DNA of 27,357 bases from an uncultured Acetatifactor sp. (GCA_910585665.1 CAJUFI010000029.1:22741-50097), one strand, 5' to 3'; counted from the stretch's first letter, positions 6,735 through 14,324 are shown. Numbers and translations are program-made. Notes: generated by a model from the sequence alone, not told the origin.

Positions 6735-8306
6735 ATGAGAAAAGCAAAAGAGTTGAGGCGGAGGCTGCTGGTAGGAGCGTTTTCGCTGGTGTTGGCGCTG
6801 GGTATATTCGGAATCGGGTTCTGGATGACCGGCATTTCAGGCTATGCGGCGGCCCAGGCCACGGTCACTGCGCCCAATGGCGCCAAGATCAGGCAGGATG
6901 CCAGCACCAGCAGCACTATGGTGGGCGGCGCCGAAAAGGGAAAGGTACTGAACGTCTTAAGCGAGGTACAGGGTTCCGACGGCTATACGTGGTATCAGGT
7001 CCAGGTGAATGACACCACCACAGGATATATCCGTTCCGACCTTGTGGAGGTCACCGGAGAGGTGGCGCCTACGGAAGGAGGCGAAGGGGAAGGCGGCGAA
7101 GGGGAAGGCGGCGAGACCGCGCCGCCGGTGGAAGTGTCCCAGGTGAATCCCGTCAGCGCCACAGTGTTCGATGATCTGACGGAAATCATGGACACAGCGT
7201 CCGCCTCGGGCCAGTCGCTGGGAAGCGTCCCCAGAGAGACGATTGTCACGGTCACAGGGTATGTGGACGATGCAGAGAATGTCAGATGGTACCAGGCGGA
7301 ATATGCCGCGGAGGGGTCTACGATTACCGGGTTCATCCTTTCGGAGCATTTGGTCCTGGCGGCGGAGCTGACGCCCCTGGGGTCGGAGCCTGCGCCGGGA
7401 AGCGAGATCACGCCGCCGGACGATACGCCCCGATATGAACTGCGGCAGAAGGACGGGCAGTGGCTGCTGGTGGACAATGAGGAGAACCCCGGGTACGGCT
7501 ACCCGGTCGACCAGCTGTTTGGAGGACTGGAGCTCAATAAGACCCTGTACGAGGAGAGCGAAGCCAAGGTGAAGAGCCAGAAGATCATCATCATCGTGCT
7601 GGTGTTCCTGCTGGTAGGCGCGGTGGCAGGCATCGCGTTCCTGGTGTTCAAGGTCCGTGAGATGTCCGATTCGGCATATTTCAATGAAGTGGAGAATGAG
7701 ACTCTCCGGCGCAGGAACGCGTCCGGCGGGCAGGGCAAGTCCGCCAGAGAGGCGGGCGGGCAGAAAGCGCCCATGCACACGGTAGGGCCCGAGAAACAGT
7801 CGGCCCGTCCTGTGCGTCAGGCGGAAGGCGGCCAGCGGCCCGGCCCGGCACAGCGTCCGGGTTCCCAGGGCCAGCGCCCCGCAGGAGGCACCCAGGGCCA
7901 GCGTACTTCAGGGCAGCGGATCGCTTCGCCCCAGGGGCAGCGGACTATGAGCGGAACCCAGGGCCAGCGCCCTGCCGGCGGGTCCCAGGATCGTGAGATG
8001 GGCGGCGCGGCGGTGCGCCGGGGCACAGGCATGGGCGCCGCGCAGCGTCCCGTGGGCGGCGTCCAGGGTCAGAGGGCCAGCGCCCCCCAGGGGCAGCGTC
8101 CGGCAGGGGCTTCTCAGGGCCAGCGCCCGGCTTCCCAGGGAGGCAGAAGGCCGGAGGGCACGCCGGGGCAGGCATCCCAGGGCGGGAAGCAGCGTCAGGC
8201 CGTCCAGGGCGGCGGACAGAAAGCCCAGCCGAAGAACTTCATGGCGGAGGATGATGACGACTTTGACTTCGAGTTTTTGAATTACGATGGAGAGGAAGAA
8301 CAATAA
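6735..8306 (+). CDS. Membrane protein: two SH3-type domains, one TM helix, disordered QGQR tail
   Basis: The 523-residue protein begins with an uncleaved or cleaved signal (residues 1-40, possible cleavage after GYAAA). Two bacterial SH3-like modules follow: 42-105 (GAKIRQDAS, WYQVQV, GYIRSDLVEV) and 140-207 (WYQAEY, GFILSEHLVL), separated by an E/G-rich linker at 111-128. A transmembrane helix lies at about 283-306. The remaining 215 residues are G/Q/R/P-rich with at least seven QGQR units and end in an acidic stretch (EDDDDFDFEF). Bacterial SH3 domains commonly bind cell-wall peptides, so the ectodomain probably faces the wall and the disordered tail the cytoplasm; this topology is inference. 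An ATG at 6711 overlaps the previous gene, but AAGGAG nine bases before 6735 favours that start. Confidence 0.8.
   Translation: MRKAKELRRRLLVGAFSLVLALGIFGIGFWMTGISGYAAAQATVTAPNGAKIRQDASTSSTMVGGAEKGKVLNVLSEVQGSDGYTWYQVQVNDTTTGYIRSDLVEVTGEVAPTEGGEGEGGEGEGGETAPPVEVSQVNPVSATVFDDLTEIMDTASASGQSLGSVPRETIVTVTGYVDDAENVRWYQAEYAAEGSTITGFILSEHLVLAAELTPLGSEPAPGSEITPPDDTPRYELRQKDGQWLLVDNEENPGYGYPVDQLFGGLELNKTLYEESEAKVKSQKIIIIVLVFLLVGAVAGIAFLVFKVREMSDSAYFNEVENETLRRRNASGGQGKSAREAGGQKAPMHTVGPEKQSARPVRQAEGGQRPGPAQRPGSQGQRPAGGTQGQRTSGQRIASPQGQRTMSGTQGQRPAGGSQDREMGGAAVRRGTGMGAAQRPVGGVQGQRASAPQGQRPAGASQGQRPASQGGRRPEGTPGQASQGGKQRQAVQGGGQKAQPKNFMAEDDDDFDFEFLNYDGEEEQ
7861..8142 (+). repeat. Low-complexity QGQR-coding repeat
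   Basis: Imperfect copies of CCAGGGCCAGCG or CCCAGGGGCAGCG recur through this stretch and encode QGQRPAGG, TQGQRTS, PQGQRTM, VQGQRAS and similar units. Spacing is irregular and the frame is always kept. This suggests slippage or recombination under selection for composition, giving an intrinsically disordered basic tail. Confidence 0.75.
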
Positions 8307-8317
8307 GGACAGGGGAG

Positions 8318-8353
8318 ACAGGGAATATTCCGAAAGGGTACTCCCTGTTTTTC
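8318..8353 (+). terminator. Intrinsic terminator after the SH3 protein gene
   Basis: ACAGGGA (8318-8324) pairs with TCCCTGT (8342-8348), followed by a run of T to 8353. It sits 12 bases after the stop and separates this unit from the GntR-clpC region. Confidence 0.7.
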
Positions 8354-8384
8354 TAAAAAACCTCTAAAATTTCGTCCGCTTTGG

Positions 8385-8413
8385 TTGACAGCTTCCGGCG
8401 GCTGTTTTATGAT
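8385..8413 (+). promoter_or_regulatory. Strong sigma-A promoter before the GntR regulator
   Basis: TTGACA (8385-8390), a 17-base spacer and TATGAT (8408-8413) give a 6/6 and 5/6 match to consensus. Transcription would start near 8420 and carry about a 110-base leader into the GntR gene. Confidence 0.85.
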
Positions 8414-8470
8414 TTATACTGGCAATCGATAGAATCTGCCATTTTACCCGGCTCACGGGCGGGACTTCTT

Positions 8471-8505
8471 ATGGGCACAGCGGCAGACCGTATGCCCGTG
8501 GGCAT
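8471..8505 (+). promoter_or_regulatory. Palindrome in the GntR leader, candidate operator or alternative hairpin
   Basis: ATGCCC-GT-GGGCAT (8492-8505) is a perfect 6-2-6 palindrome. The upstream ATGGGCA (8471-8477) could instead pair with TGCCC (8493-8497), so two mutually exclusive folds exist. It could be an autoregulatory operator for the GntR protein encoded 28 bases on, or an RNA element. No experimental support. Confidence 0.35.
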
Positions 8506-8532
8506 GAACGAGAAAAAGCGGAGGAGGCATTC

Positions 8533-8901
8533 ATGATTATTGAGATTGATTTCAACAGTGAGGAGGCGCTGTACCTGCAGCTGTGCAACCAGATCATCAT
8601 GGGTATCGCTGCTTCGCGTTTCCGGGAGGGCGATGCCCTGCCAAGCGTCCGCCAGCTGGCGGATTCCATCGGCATCAACATGCACACGGTGAATAAGGCC
8701 TACACCGTCCTGAAGCAGGAAGGGTATGTGAAGGTGGACCGCAGAAGGGGCGCGGTGATTGCGGTGGACGCGGACAGGATAAGGACCCTGGAGGAGATCA
8801 AGAAAGCGCTGCAGGTGATTCTGGCAAAGAGCAGCTGCAAGAACATCTCAAAAGAAGAAATTCATGAATTGATTGAGGAAATTTACGAAGATTATATATG
8901 A
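8533..8901 (+). CDS. GntR-family regulator, YtrA-like small form
   Basis: The 122-residue protein is a short GntR regulator: a winged helix-turn-helix at about residues 10-76 (YLQLCNQIIMGI, ALPSVRQLADSIGINMHTV, KAYTVLKQEGYV) followed by only about 45 residues, the size of YtrA-type regulators that usually control neighbouring ABC transporters. No transporter is present; clpC follows after 79 bases. GGAGGAGG precedes the ATG. A near-perfect promoter and a palindrome upstream suggest autoregulation. In many Firmicutes ctsR occupies the position ahead of clpC, so this regulator might control clpC, but that is inference from position only. Confidence 0.88.
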   Translation: MIIEIDFNSEEALYLQLCNQIIMGIAASRFREGDALPSVRQLADSIGINMHTVNKAYTVLKQEGYVKVDRRRGAVIAVDADRIRTLEEIKKALQVILAKSSCKNISKEEIHELIEEIYEDYI

Positions 8902-8980
8902 GGCGCCTGGAAGAGCGCCTGGATTTTGCGAGCATGCCCCAGGGGAGACACTCTCCGGGAAGGGGCAGATGGGAGTCAGA

Positions 8981-11428
8981 ATGAGTTCACAGTTTACAGA
9001 CAAGGCGCGGGAGGCATTGAACCACGCGTCCAAATTTGCCAGCCGCCTGAAACAGGGGTACGTAGGGACGGAGCACATCCTTGCGGGCCTGCTGAAGGAG
9101 GACAGCGGCGTGGCTTACAAGGTCCTGACGGACAATCATGTGGAGCTGTCCCAGGTCCTGGATATGATTCAGGAGCTGATTGCCTTCGAGAACGGCGTGG
9201 GACTGAAGGAGAGGGAAGGATATTCCCCCAGGGCCAGGAAAGTCCTGGAGGAGTCCCACCGGCAGGCGGAGCGGTTCGGCCAGAAAGAGACGGGGACGGA
9301 GCATATCCTGCTGGCGATCATCAAGGAGGGGGAGAACGTGGCGGTGCGCCTCCTCAACACCATCGGCGTGAACATACAGAAGCTGTATGCGGATACGCTG
9401 GTGGCCATGGGCCAGGACGGCAACCTGTACAAGGAGGATCTGGGGCGCAGAATGCCCGGAAAGGGACGCCAGTCCACCTTAAGCCAGTACAGCAGGGATC
9501 TGACCGCCATGGCCAGGGATGGGAAGCTGGATCCGGTCATCGGCAGGGAGGATGAAATCCGCCGCCTGATCCAGATCCTGAGCCGCCGCACCAAGAACAA
9601 TCCCTGCCTGATCGGCGAGCCCGGTGTGGGCAAGACCGCCGTGGTGGAGGGCCTGGCCCAGCGGATCGTGGAGGGGAAGGTTCCCTTCACGGTGAGGGAG
9701 AAGCGCCTGCTGACGCTGGATCTGTCCGGCATGGTGGCGGGCAGCAAATACCGGGGCGAGTTCGAGGAGCGCATCAAGCGGGTCATCCGGGAAGTGATAG
9801 AAGACGGAAATGTAATCCTTTTCCTGGATGAACTGCACACGCTGATTGGCGCGGGCGGCGCGGAGGGGGCTATTGACGCCTCCAATATCCTGAAGCCTTC
9901 CCTGGCCAGAGGGGAGCTGCAGATGATCGGCGCTACCACCATAGCGGAGTACCGTAAATATATCGAGAAGGACGCCGCGCTGGAGAGGCGTTTCCAGCCG
10001 GTGAGCGTGGAGGAGCCCGCCGAGGAGGAGGCCATCCGCATCCTGGAGGGCATCAAAGGGAAATACGAGGAGCACCACAAGGTGACCATCACGCCGGAGG
10101 CCGTGGACGCGGCGGTGCGGCTGTCCAACCGTTATATCAACGACAGGAACCTGCCGGACAAGGCCATCGACCTGATCGACGAGGCTGCCGCCAGCGCCAG
10201 GCTGCGGGCGGTGGATATGCCGGACAAGCAAAAAGAGTTGCTGGACGAGATCAAGAAGATGGACCAGCAAATCGAGCGATCCATCCGCATGGAGGCCTTT
10301 TCCCAGGCGGTGGAGATCAAGCGGAGCCAGGATGAGCTGGTGAAGAAGTACCAGAGGACGAAGAAGCGCACGGAGAGCCAGGAGGGCAATAAGAAGTACA
10401 CCATTGGAGAGGACGAAATCGCGGAAGTGGTAGCCATGTGGACCAAGATTCCGGTGCAGAAGCTGGCCCAGAAGGAGAGCGAGAGGCTGCTGAAGCTGGA
10501 GGGCATCCTGCATAAGCGGGTCATCGGCCAGGAGGAAGCGGTGGTGGCCGTGGCCAGGGCTATGCGCCGGGGCAGAGTAGGTCTGAAAGATCCCAAGCGC
10601 CCCATCGGCTCCTTCCTGTTCCTGGGGCCCACCGGCGTGGGCAAGACAGAGCTTTCCAAGGCGTTGGCGGAGGCCATGTTCGGCACGGAGGAGGCTATCA
10701 TCCGGGTGGACATGTCGGAGTATATGGAGGGGCATTCCGTCTCCAAGATGATCGGCTCCCCGCCCGGCTACGTGGGCTTTGACGAGGGAGGCCAGCTCTC
10801 CGAGAAGGTGCGGCGCAATCCCTATTCCGTGGTGTTGTTCGACGAGATTGAGAAAGCCCACCCGGATGTGTTCAACATCCTGCTGCAGATACTGGACGAC
10901 GGCCACATCACGGATTCCAAGGGCAGGAAGGTAAGCTTCAAGAACACGGTTCTGATTATGACCTCCAACGCAGGGGCCCAGCGGATCGTGGATCCCAAGA
11001 ATCTGGGGTTCGCCGCCACAAGCGACGCAAAGCGGGACTATGAGCGGATGAAGTCCGGCGTCATGGAGGAGGTAAAGCGCAGCTTCAAGCCGGAGTTCAT
11101 CAACAGGATTGACGACATTATTGTCTTCCATCAGCTGAACCAGGAGAACATGAAGGAGATTGTGGGTCTGCTGGCGGCCAATCTGCACACCCGCTGCGAG
11201 TCCCAGATGGGCATCCGCCTCACCCTGACAGGGGCCCTGAAGGAGCATCTGGTGGAGAAGTATTCGGACGCCAAGATGGGCGCGAGGCCTTTGAAGCGCG
11301 CCATCCAGTCCGTGGTGGAGGACGCGCTGGCGGAGGAGATTCTGTTAAAGCGGGTTCAGCCCGGAGACGCGGTCTCCGCAGGCTTCAAGAGCGGCAAGGT
11401 CTGCTTCACGGTGAAGGAAAAAGCGTAA
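8981..11428 (+). CDS. clpC: ClpC-type AAA+ protease ATPase / chaperone
   Basis: The 815-residue protein carries the Clp N-terminal repeats (residues 1-145, starting MSSQFTDKAREAL), AAA+ domain D1 with Walker A GEPGVGKTA near 212-220, a middle region with a UVR-like helical segment, and D2 with Walker A GPTGVGKTE at 549-557 and the ClpC-like stretch VGFDEGGQLSEKVRRNPYS. It unfolds substrates for the ClpP peptidase. Usual length and order fit ClpC rather than ClpB or ClpE. The start at 8981 has GGGAG five bases upstream; an ATG at 8969 is an alternative adding four residues. The usual partners ctsR, mcsA and mcsB are not adjacent; a GntR regulator precedes it instead. No terminator is obvious after the stop; a new promoter follows. 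Confidence 0.95.
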   Translation: MSSQFTDKAREALNHASKFASRLKQGYVGTEHILAGLLKEDSGVAYKVLTDNHVELSQVLDMIQELIAFENGVGLKEREGYSPRARKVLEESHRQAERFGQKETGTEHILLAIIKEGENVAVRLLNTIGVNIQKLYADTLVAMGQDGNLYKEDLGRRMPGKGRQSTLSQYSRDLTAMARDGKLDPVIGREDEIRRLIQILSRRTKNNPCLIGEPGVGKTAVVEGLAQRIVEGKVPFTVREKRLLTLDLSGMVAGSKYRGEFEERIKRVIREVIEDGNVILFLDELHTLIGAGGAEGAIDASNILKPSLARGELQMIGATTIAEYRKYIEKDAALERRFQPVSVEEPAEEEAIRILEGIKGKYEEHHKVTITPEAVDAAVRLSNRYINDRNLPDKAIDLIDEAAASARLRAVDMPDKQKELLDEIKKMDQQIERSIRMEAFSQAVEIKRSQDELVKKYQRTKKRTESQEGNKKYTIGEDEIAEVVAMWTKIPVQKLAQKESERLLKLEGILHKRVIGQEEAVVAVARAMRRGRVGLKDPKRPIGSFLFLGPTGVGKTELSKALAEAMFGTEEAIIRVDMSEYMEGHSVSKMIGSPPGYVGFDEGGQLSEKVRRNPYSVVLFDEIEKAHPDVFNILLQILDDGHITDSKGRKVSFKNTVLIMTSNAGAQRIVDPKNLGFAATSDAKRDYERMKSGVMEEVKRSFKPEFINRIDDIIVFHQLNQENMKEIVGLLAANLHTRCESQMGIRLTLTGALKEHLVEKYSDAKMGARPLKRAIQSVVEDALAEEILLKRVQPGDAVSAGFKSGKVCFTVKEKA

Positions 11429-11450
11429 GGGCGAAAATTTAACAAAAATC

Positions 11451-11479
11451 TTGTAGAAAAAGAAGGTAAATTATATTAT
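11451..11479 (+). promoter_or_regulatory. Promoter for the 137-residue conserved protein
   Basis: TTGTAG (11451-11456), a 17-base spacer and TATTAT (11474-11479) form a sigma-A promoter in an AT-rich gap after clpC. Confidence 0.6.
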
Positions 11480-11493
11480 ACTATTATTGTACA

Positions 11494-11520
11494 GGAAAAC
11501 GCGCAAGGGGTGCGTTTTCC
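11494..11520 (+). promoter_or_regulatory. Perfect 9-bp hairpin in the leader
   Basis: GGAAAACGC (11494-11502) pairs perfectly with GCGTTTTCC (11512-11520) across a nine-base loop, close to the predicted transcript 5' end. It could stabilise the mRNA or be a protein-binding site; there is no U-tract, so it is not an intrinsic terminator. Confidence 0.5.
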
Positions 11521-11557
11521 ATCCGAGAATACGACAATAGAGCAGGAGGGGTTACAC

Positions 11558-11971
11558 ATGGCAGTGGTAGAGGAGTTGCTTCGGAGCGAATCCAACGGTG
11601 CGATCAGTTTTGGCAACCACAGACTGGAGAAGAAAGCGAAGCTGGAGGATTACCAGCACGAAGGGGACCTTCTGAAGGTAAAGACCTGCAGGGAGATCAC
11701 CAAGCTGGAGAAGAACGGTTCTTTTCTCTATGAATCCGTTCCGGGCACCAGTGTGCTGGAGTTCAGGGAGAACGCGGACGGCGTGGAGTTCATCGTTGAG
11801 GGTGATGAGGACGCGCAGATCACCATCGGGCTGGCGGACGACAAGGCCTATGAGGTGTTCGTGGACGGCGAGAGCATCGGAGCGATCAAGACGAAGTTCG
11901 GAGGCAAGCTTTCTCTGAGCGTGGAGCTGGAGGTGGCGGGCGAGGTTCCTGTGAAGATCGTGCAGATTTAG
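11558..11971 (+). CDS. Conserved small beta-rich protein, unknown function
   Basis: The 137-residue acidic protein is predicted to be beta-rich (KVKTCREITKLEKNG, SFLYESVPGTSVLEF, KLSLSVELEVAGEVPVKI) without signal peptide, membrane segment or cysteine pair. Similar proteins occur across Lachnospiraceae and are sometimes labelled endosialidase, as I recall; no sequence evidence for such an activity is visible. AGGAGG lies upstream of the ATG, and it has its own promoter, hairpin leader and terminator, so it is a monocistronic and probably well-expressed gene between clpC and radA. Confidence 0.8.
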   Translation: MAVVEELLRSESNGAISFGNHRLEKKAKLEDYQHEGDLLKVKTCREITKLEKNGSFLYESVPGTSVLEFRENADGVEFIVEGDEDAQITIGLADDKAYEVFVDGESIGAIKTKFGGKLSLSVELEVAGEVPVKIVQI

Positions 11972-12022
11972 TCCCAGGGGCGGAAGCCGTTTTTACAGGG
12001 CGGCCATGGACGGATGTGGGGT

Positions 12023-12068
12023 ACGCAGGGAAGAGCCGCGGTAGAGCGCGGAGCTTTCCTGCGTTTTT
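12023..12068 (+). terminator. Strong intrinsic terminator
   Basis: ACGCAGG at 12023-12029 pairs with CCTGCGT at 12058-12064; the stem continues inward through AAG/CTT and CCGCG/CGCGG with two mismatches, and five T follow. It separates the 137-residue protein gene from radA. Confidence 0.85.
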
Positions 12069-12116
12069 CGTCCCCGGCGCTTTCGGGATGTAAAATCACG
12101 GACGTATGAAACAACA

Positions 12117-12187
12117 GCGTCTGCTCCGCACGGTGCCAGCCCATGTCTGGGCGCTGGGCGGGGCAGACGCGGAACTGGAATAGGAGG
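12117..12187 (+). promoter_or_regulatory. Long leader hairpin plus 32-bp repeat before radA
   Basis: GCGTCTGCTCCGC (12117-12129) pairs over all 13 positions, with one G-U, with GCGGGGCAGACGC (12158-12170). Inside, CCAGC (12136-12140) pairs with GCTGG (12153-12157) and CCA with TGG around a TGTC loop. The 3' arm belongs to the 32-bp segment (12156-12187) shared with purM, which ends in the radA ribosome site AGGAGG. The stem ends 11 bases before that site, so it need not block translation. A TAAAAT at 12091-12096 could be the -10 element. Role unknown. Confidence 0.7.
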
Positions 12188-12191
12188 CAAG

Positions 12192-13565
12192 ATGCCAAAA
12201 GGGAAGACATCTACTGTTTTTTTCTGTCAGAGCTGCGGATATGAGTCCTCGAAATGGATGGGGCAGTGTCCGGGCTGCAAAGAGTGGAACAGCTTTGTGG
12301 AGGAGACCGTGAGCAAATCCGCCCATGCCCCGGGGGGCGGCCTTCAGAGGGACAGGCTGCGGAAGGCTGCGCCCACGGTGCTGTCGGAGGTGGCGGTCCG
12401 GGAGGAGGACAAGCTGGTCACCGGCATTGGGGAGCTGGACCGGGTCCTGGGGGGCGGCATCGTGCAGGGGTCGCTGACTCTGGTGGGTGGGGATCCCGGA
12501 ATCGGGAAGTCCACTTTGCTGCTGCAGGTGTGCCGCAACCTGTCCAACCAGGGCCACAGCGTGCTCTACATATCCGGAGAGGAATCTTTGGTGCAGATCA
12601 AGATGCGGGCGGACCGGATCGGCGAGTTCTCGTCGAAGATGCTGCTGCTGTGCGAGACCAACCTGGAAGAGATTGGGGAGGTCATCCGCAGCCGCAGGCC
12701 GGAGGCGGTGGTCATCGACTCCATCCAGACCATGTACAATGAATCCGTATCCGCCGCGCCGGGGGCGGTGTCCCAGGTCCGGGAATCCACCAGCGTCCTG
12801 CTGCAGCTGGCCAAGGGGTTAGGGGTGTCTATCCTCATTGTGGGCCATGTGACCAAGGAGGGCACGGTGGCGGGACCCAGGGTGCTGGAGCACATGGTGG
12901 ACGCGGTGCTGTATTTCGAGGGGGACGGGCATGCTTCCTACCGCATTCTGCGGGGGGTGAAGAACCGGTTCGGGTCCACCAACGAGATAGGCGTCTTCGA
13001 GATGCGGGAGAGCGGTCTGGCGGAGGTGCCAAACGCCTCGGAGTATATGCTGAACGGCAGGCCGGAGAACGCCAGCGGTTCCGTGGTGGCGGCCACCTGT
13101 GAGGGGACCAGGCCGCTTCTGGTGGAGATTCAGGCCCTGGTGTGCCACAGCAACTTCGGCATCCCCCGCAGGCAGACCACGGGGACGGACTTCAACAGGG
13201 TGAATCTCCTGATGGCGGTGCTGGAGAAGCGCTCCGGCGTGCAGCTGGGGCCCTGCGACGCCTATGTGAACATCACAGGGGGCATGAAGATCCTGGAACC
13301 GGCCATGGATTTGGGGATCGTGATTGCCATTTTGTCCAGCTTCCAGAACCGGGTTCTGAATCCGAAGCTTGTGGCTTTCGGGGAAGTGGGCCTGAGCGGG
13401 GAAGTCAGGGGCGTCAGCATGGCGAAGCAGCGTGTGGCTGAGGCGGAGAAGCTGGGCTTCGACACCTGCATCCTGCCGGCGGTGTGCGTGGAGGAGTGCA
13501 GAAGCGCCAGAATCAGGATTTTGGGCGTGAAGACGGTTCAGGACGTGATGGAACGGTTGTTCTAA
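12192..13565 (+). CDS. radA: DNA repair/recombination protein RadA (Sms)
   Basis: The 457-residue protein has all parts of RadA: a zinc finger with Cys12, Cys15, Cys26 and Cys29; a RecA-like ATPase with Walker A GGDPGIGKSTLL at about 99-110; the RadA-specific KNRFG motif at 257-261; and a C-terminal Lon-protease-like domain. RadA is a DnaB-like helicase that helps process recombination and repair intermediates. AGGAGG stands four bases before the ATG. Length is normal. Often radA follows clpC with disA nearby in Firmicutes; here a small protein intervenes and disA is not in the window. Confidence 0.97.
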   Translation: MPKGKTSTVFFCQSCGYESSKWMGQCPGCKEWNSFVEETVSKSAHAPGGGLQRDRLRKAAPTVLSEVAVREEDKLVTGIGELDRVLGGGIVQGSLTLVGGDPGIGKSTLLLQVCRNLSNQGHSVLYISGEESLVQIKMRADRIGEFSSKMLLLCETNLEEIGEVIRSRRPEAVVIDSIQTMYNESVSAAPGAVSQVRESTSVLLQLAKGLGVSILIVGHVTKEGTVAGPRVLEHMVDAVLYFEGDGHASYRILRGVKNRFGSTNEIGVFEMRESGLAEVPNASEYMLNGRPENASGSVVAATCEGTRPLLVEIQALVCHSNFGIPRRQTTGTDFNRVNLLMAVLEKRSGVQLGPCDAYVNITGGMKILEPAMDLGIVIAILSSFQNRVLNPKLVAFGEVGLSGEVRGVSMAKQRVAEAEKLGFDTCILPAVCVEECRSARIRILGVKTVQDVMERLF

Positions 13566-13603
13566 ACAAAGGGCGACCATATGTTGCGTACAGGAGGAAG
13601 GCA

Positions 13604-14052
13604 ATGGGCTTGGAAGTGAGCGGAAAAGACAGAGAGATTGCGGGAGCTGGTGCTACAACCATACCCTGCCAGACCAGAAGGAGCCGGGAAGCTATGGCCT
13701 GCTTTCCTACGGATGCTGTGAGCCGGTGGATCCTATCCGGGAGAGATGCCTCTCAAAGCTGACCAACCTGCGCAAGGTCTCCAGCTCCCCCTGGTGCAGC
13801 GAGGAGTACATGGGGGAGAGGCTGCGGGGCAGCAAAGTCATATACCATCCTAAGCCCAGCCCCAATTACCTGGGAACAGGGACCAGCCTGGACAAGGAAG
13901 CTTTCCGGGCCCATAGTAGGAAGAGCCTGCAGGCGGCCAGGGGATGTGAGATGGAGATCGCCCAGAGGGATGTCTATACCATCAACCATGACATTTCCAA
14001 GGCCAGACGGTATGTGGACATCATCAAGGAAGAGTTCGTGAACTGCTGGTAA
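13604..14052 (+). pseudogene. Remnant of a uroporphyrinogen-decarboxylase-like gene
   Basis: An AGGAGG site and ATG at 13604 open a frame (MGLEVSGKDREI) that soon loses likeness to any protein. In another frame, from about 13650 to the stop at 14052, lies a natural-looking C-terminus: YNHTLPDQKEPGSYGLLSYG, then GCCEPVDPIRERC, LRKVSSSPWCSEEYMGERL and SLQAARGCEMEI. This resembles the end of the URO-D/MtaA-like proteins common in clostridia (about 350-400 residues), which from memory carry a GCCE(P) motif and an SPW motif. Thus the gene seems to keep its start and last ~130 codons but has lost most of the middle and shifted frame. Family assignment is by eye only. Confidence 0.55.
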
Positions 14053-14136
14053 GGACCCTTTGAGGCAGGAAACGCCGTGCGTCGAAAAAGCTGAAAAATA
14101 TTGGTGAAAAATATTTTGAAAAAATGCAAATTCTGC

Positions 14137-14166
14137 TTGCGTAATGCAGGGGGTCTGTGCTATAAT
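14137..14166 (+). promoter_or_regulatory. Promoter of the tRNA-Trp gene
   Basis: TTGCGT (14137-14142), an 18-base spacer and a perfect TATAAT (14161-14166) lie 28 bases before the tRNA. Confidence 0.65.
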
Positions 14167-14193
14167 AGATTTTGTCGGCAGAATGCGGCGTAC

Positions 14194-14264
14194 AGGGGAA
14201 TAGTACAATGGTAGTGCGGCGGTCTCCAAAACCGTTGATGGGAGTTCGATCCTCTCTTCCCCTG
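14194..14264 (+). tRNA. tRNA-Trp (anticodon CCA)
   Basis: The sequence folds fully: acceptor stem AGGGGAA (14194-14200) with TTCCCCT (14257-14263), discriminator G at 14264, anticodon stem 14219-14223 with 14231-14235, loop CTCCAAA with anticodon CCA at 14226-14228, and T-stem GGGAG with CTCTC around TTCGATC. It closely matches Firmicute tryptophan tRNA. The terminal CCA is not encoded and must be added after transcription. Its 3' part is duplicated downstream and appears to have served as an integration site. Confidence 0.97.
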
Positions 14265-14267
14265 CTG
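14240..14267 (+). repeat. attL-like site: 3' end of tRNA-Trp plus 3 bases
   Basis: This 28-base segment begins in the T-stem (GGGAGTTC) and ends CCCCTGCTG. It recurs at 15001-15028 with a single G-to-A change in the T-loop. A direct repeat of a tRNA 3' end is the classic product of tyrosine-recombinase integration into a tRNA gene. Confidence 0.8.
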
Positions 14268-14270
14268 TGA

Positions 14271-14321
14271 AAAATCCTCAGAATCCTTGATTTTACTGGG
14301 CTTCTGAGGATTTTCTTTTTT
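14271..14321 (+). terminator. Terminator after tRNA-Trp
   Basis: AAAATCCTCAGAA (14271-14283) pairs perfectly over 13 bp with TTCTGAGGATTTT (14302-14314), followed by CTTTTTT. It lies inside the putative element, six bases after the end of the tRNA. Confidence 0.85.
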
Positions 14322-14324
14322 GAA

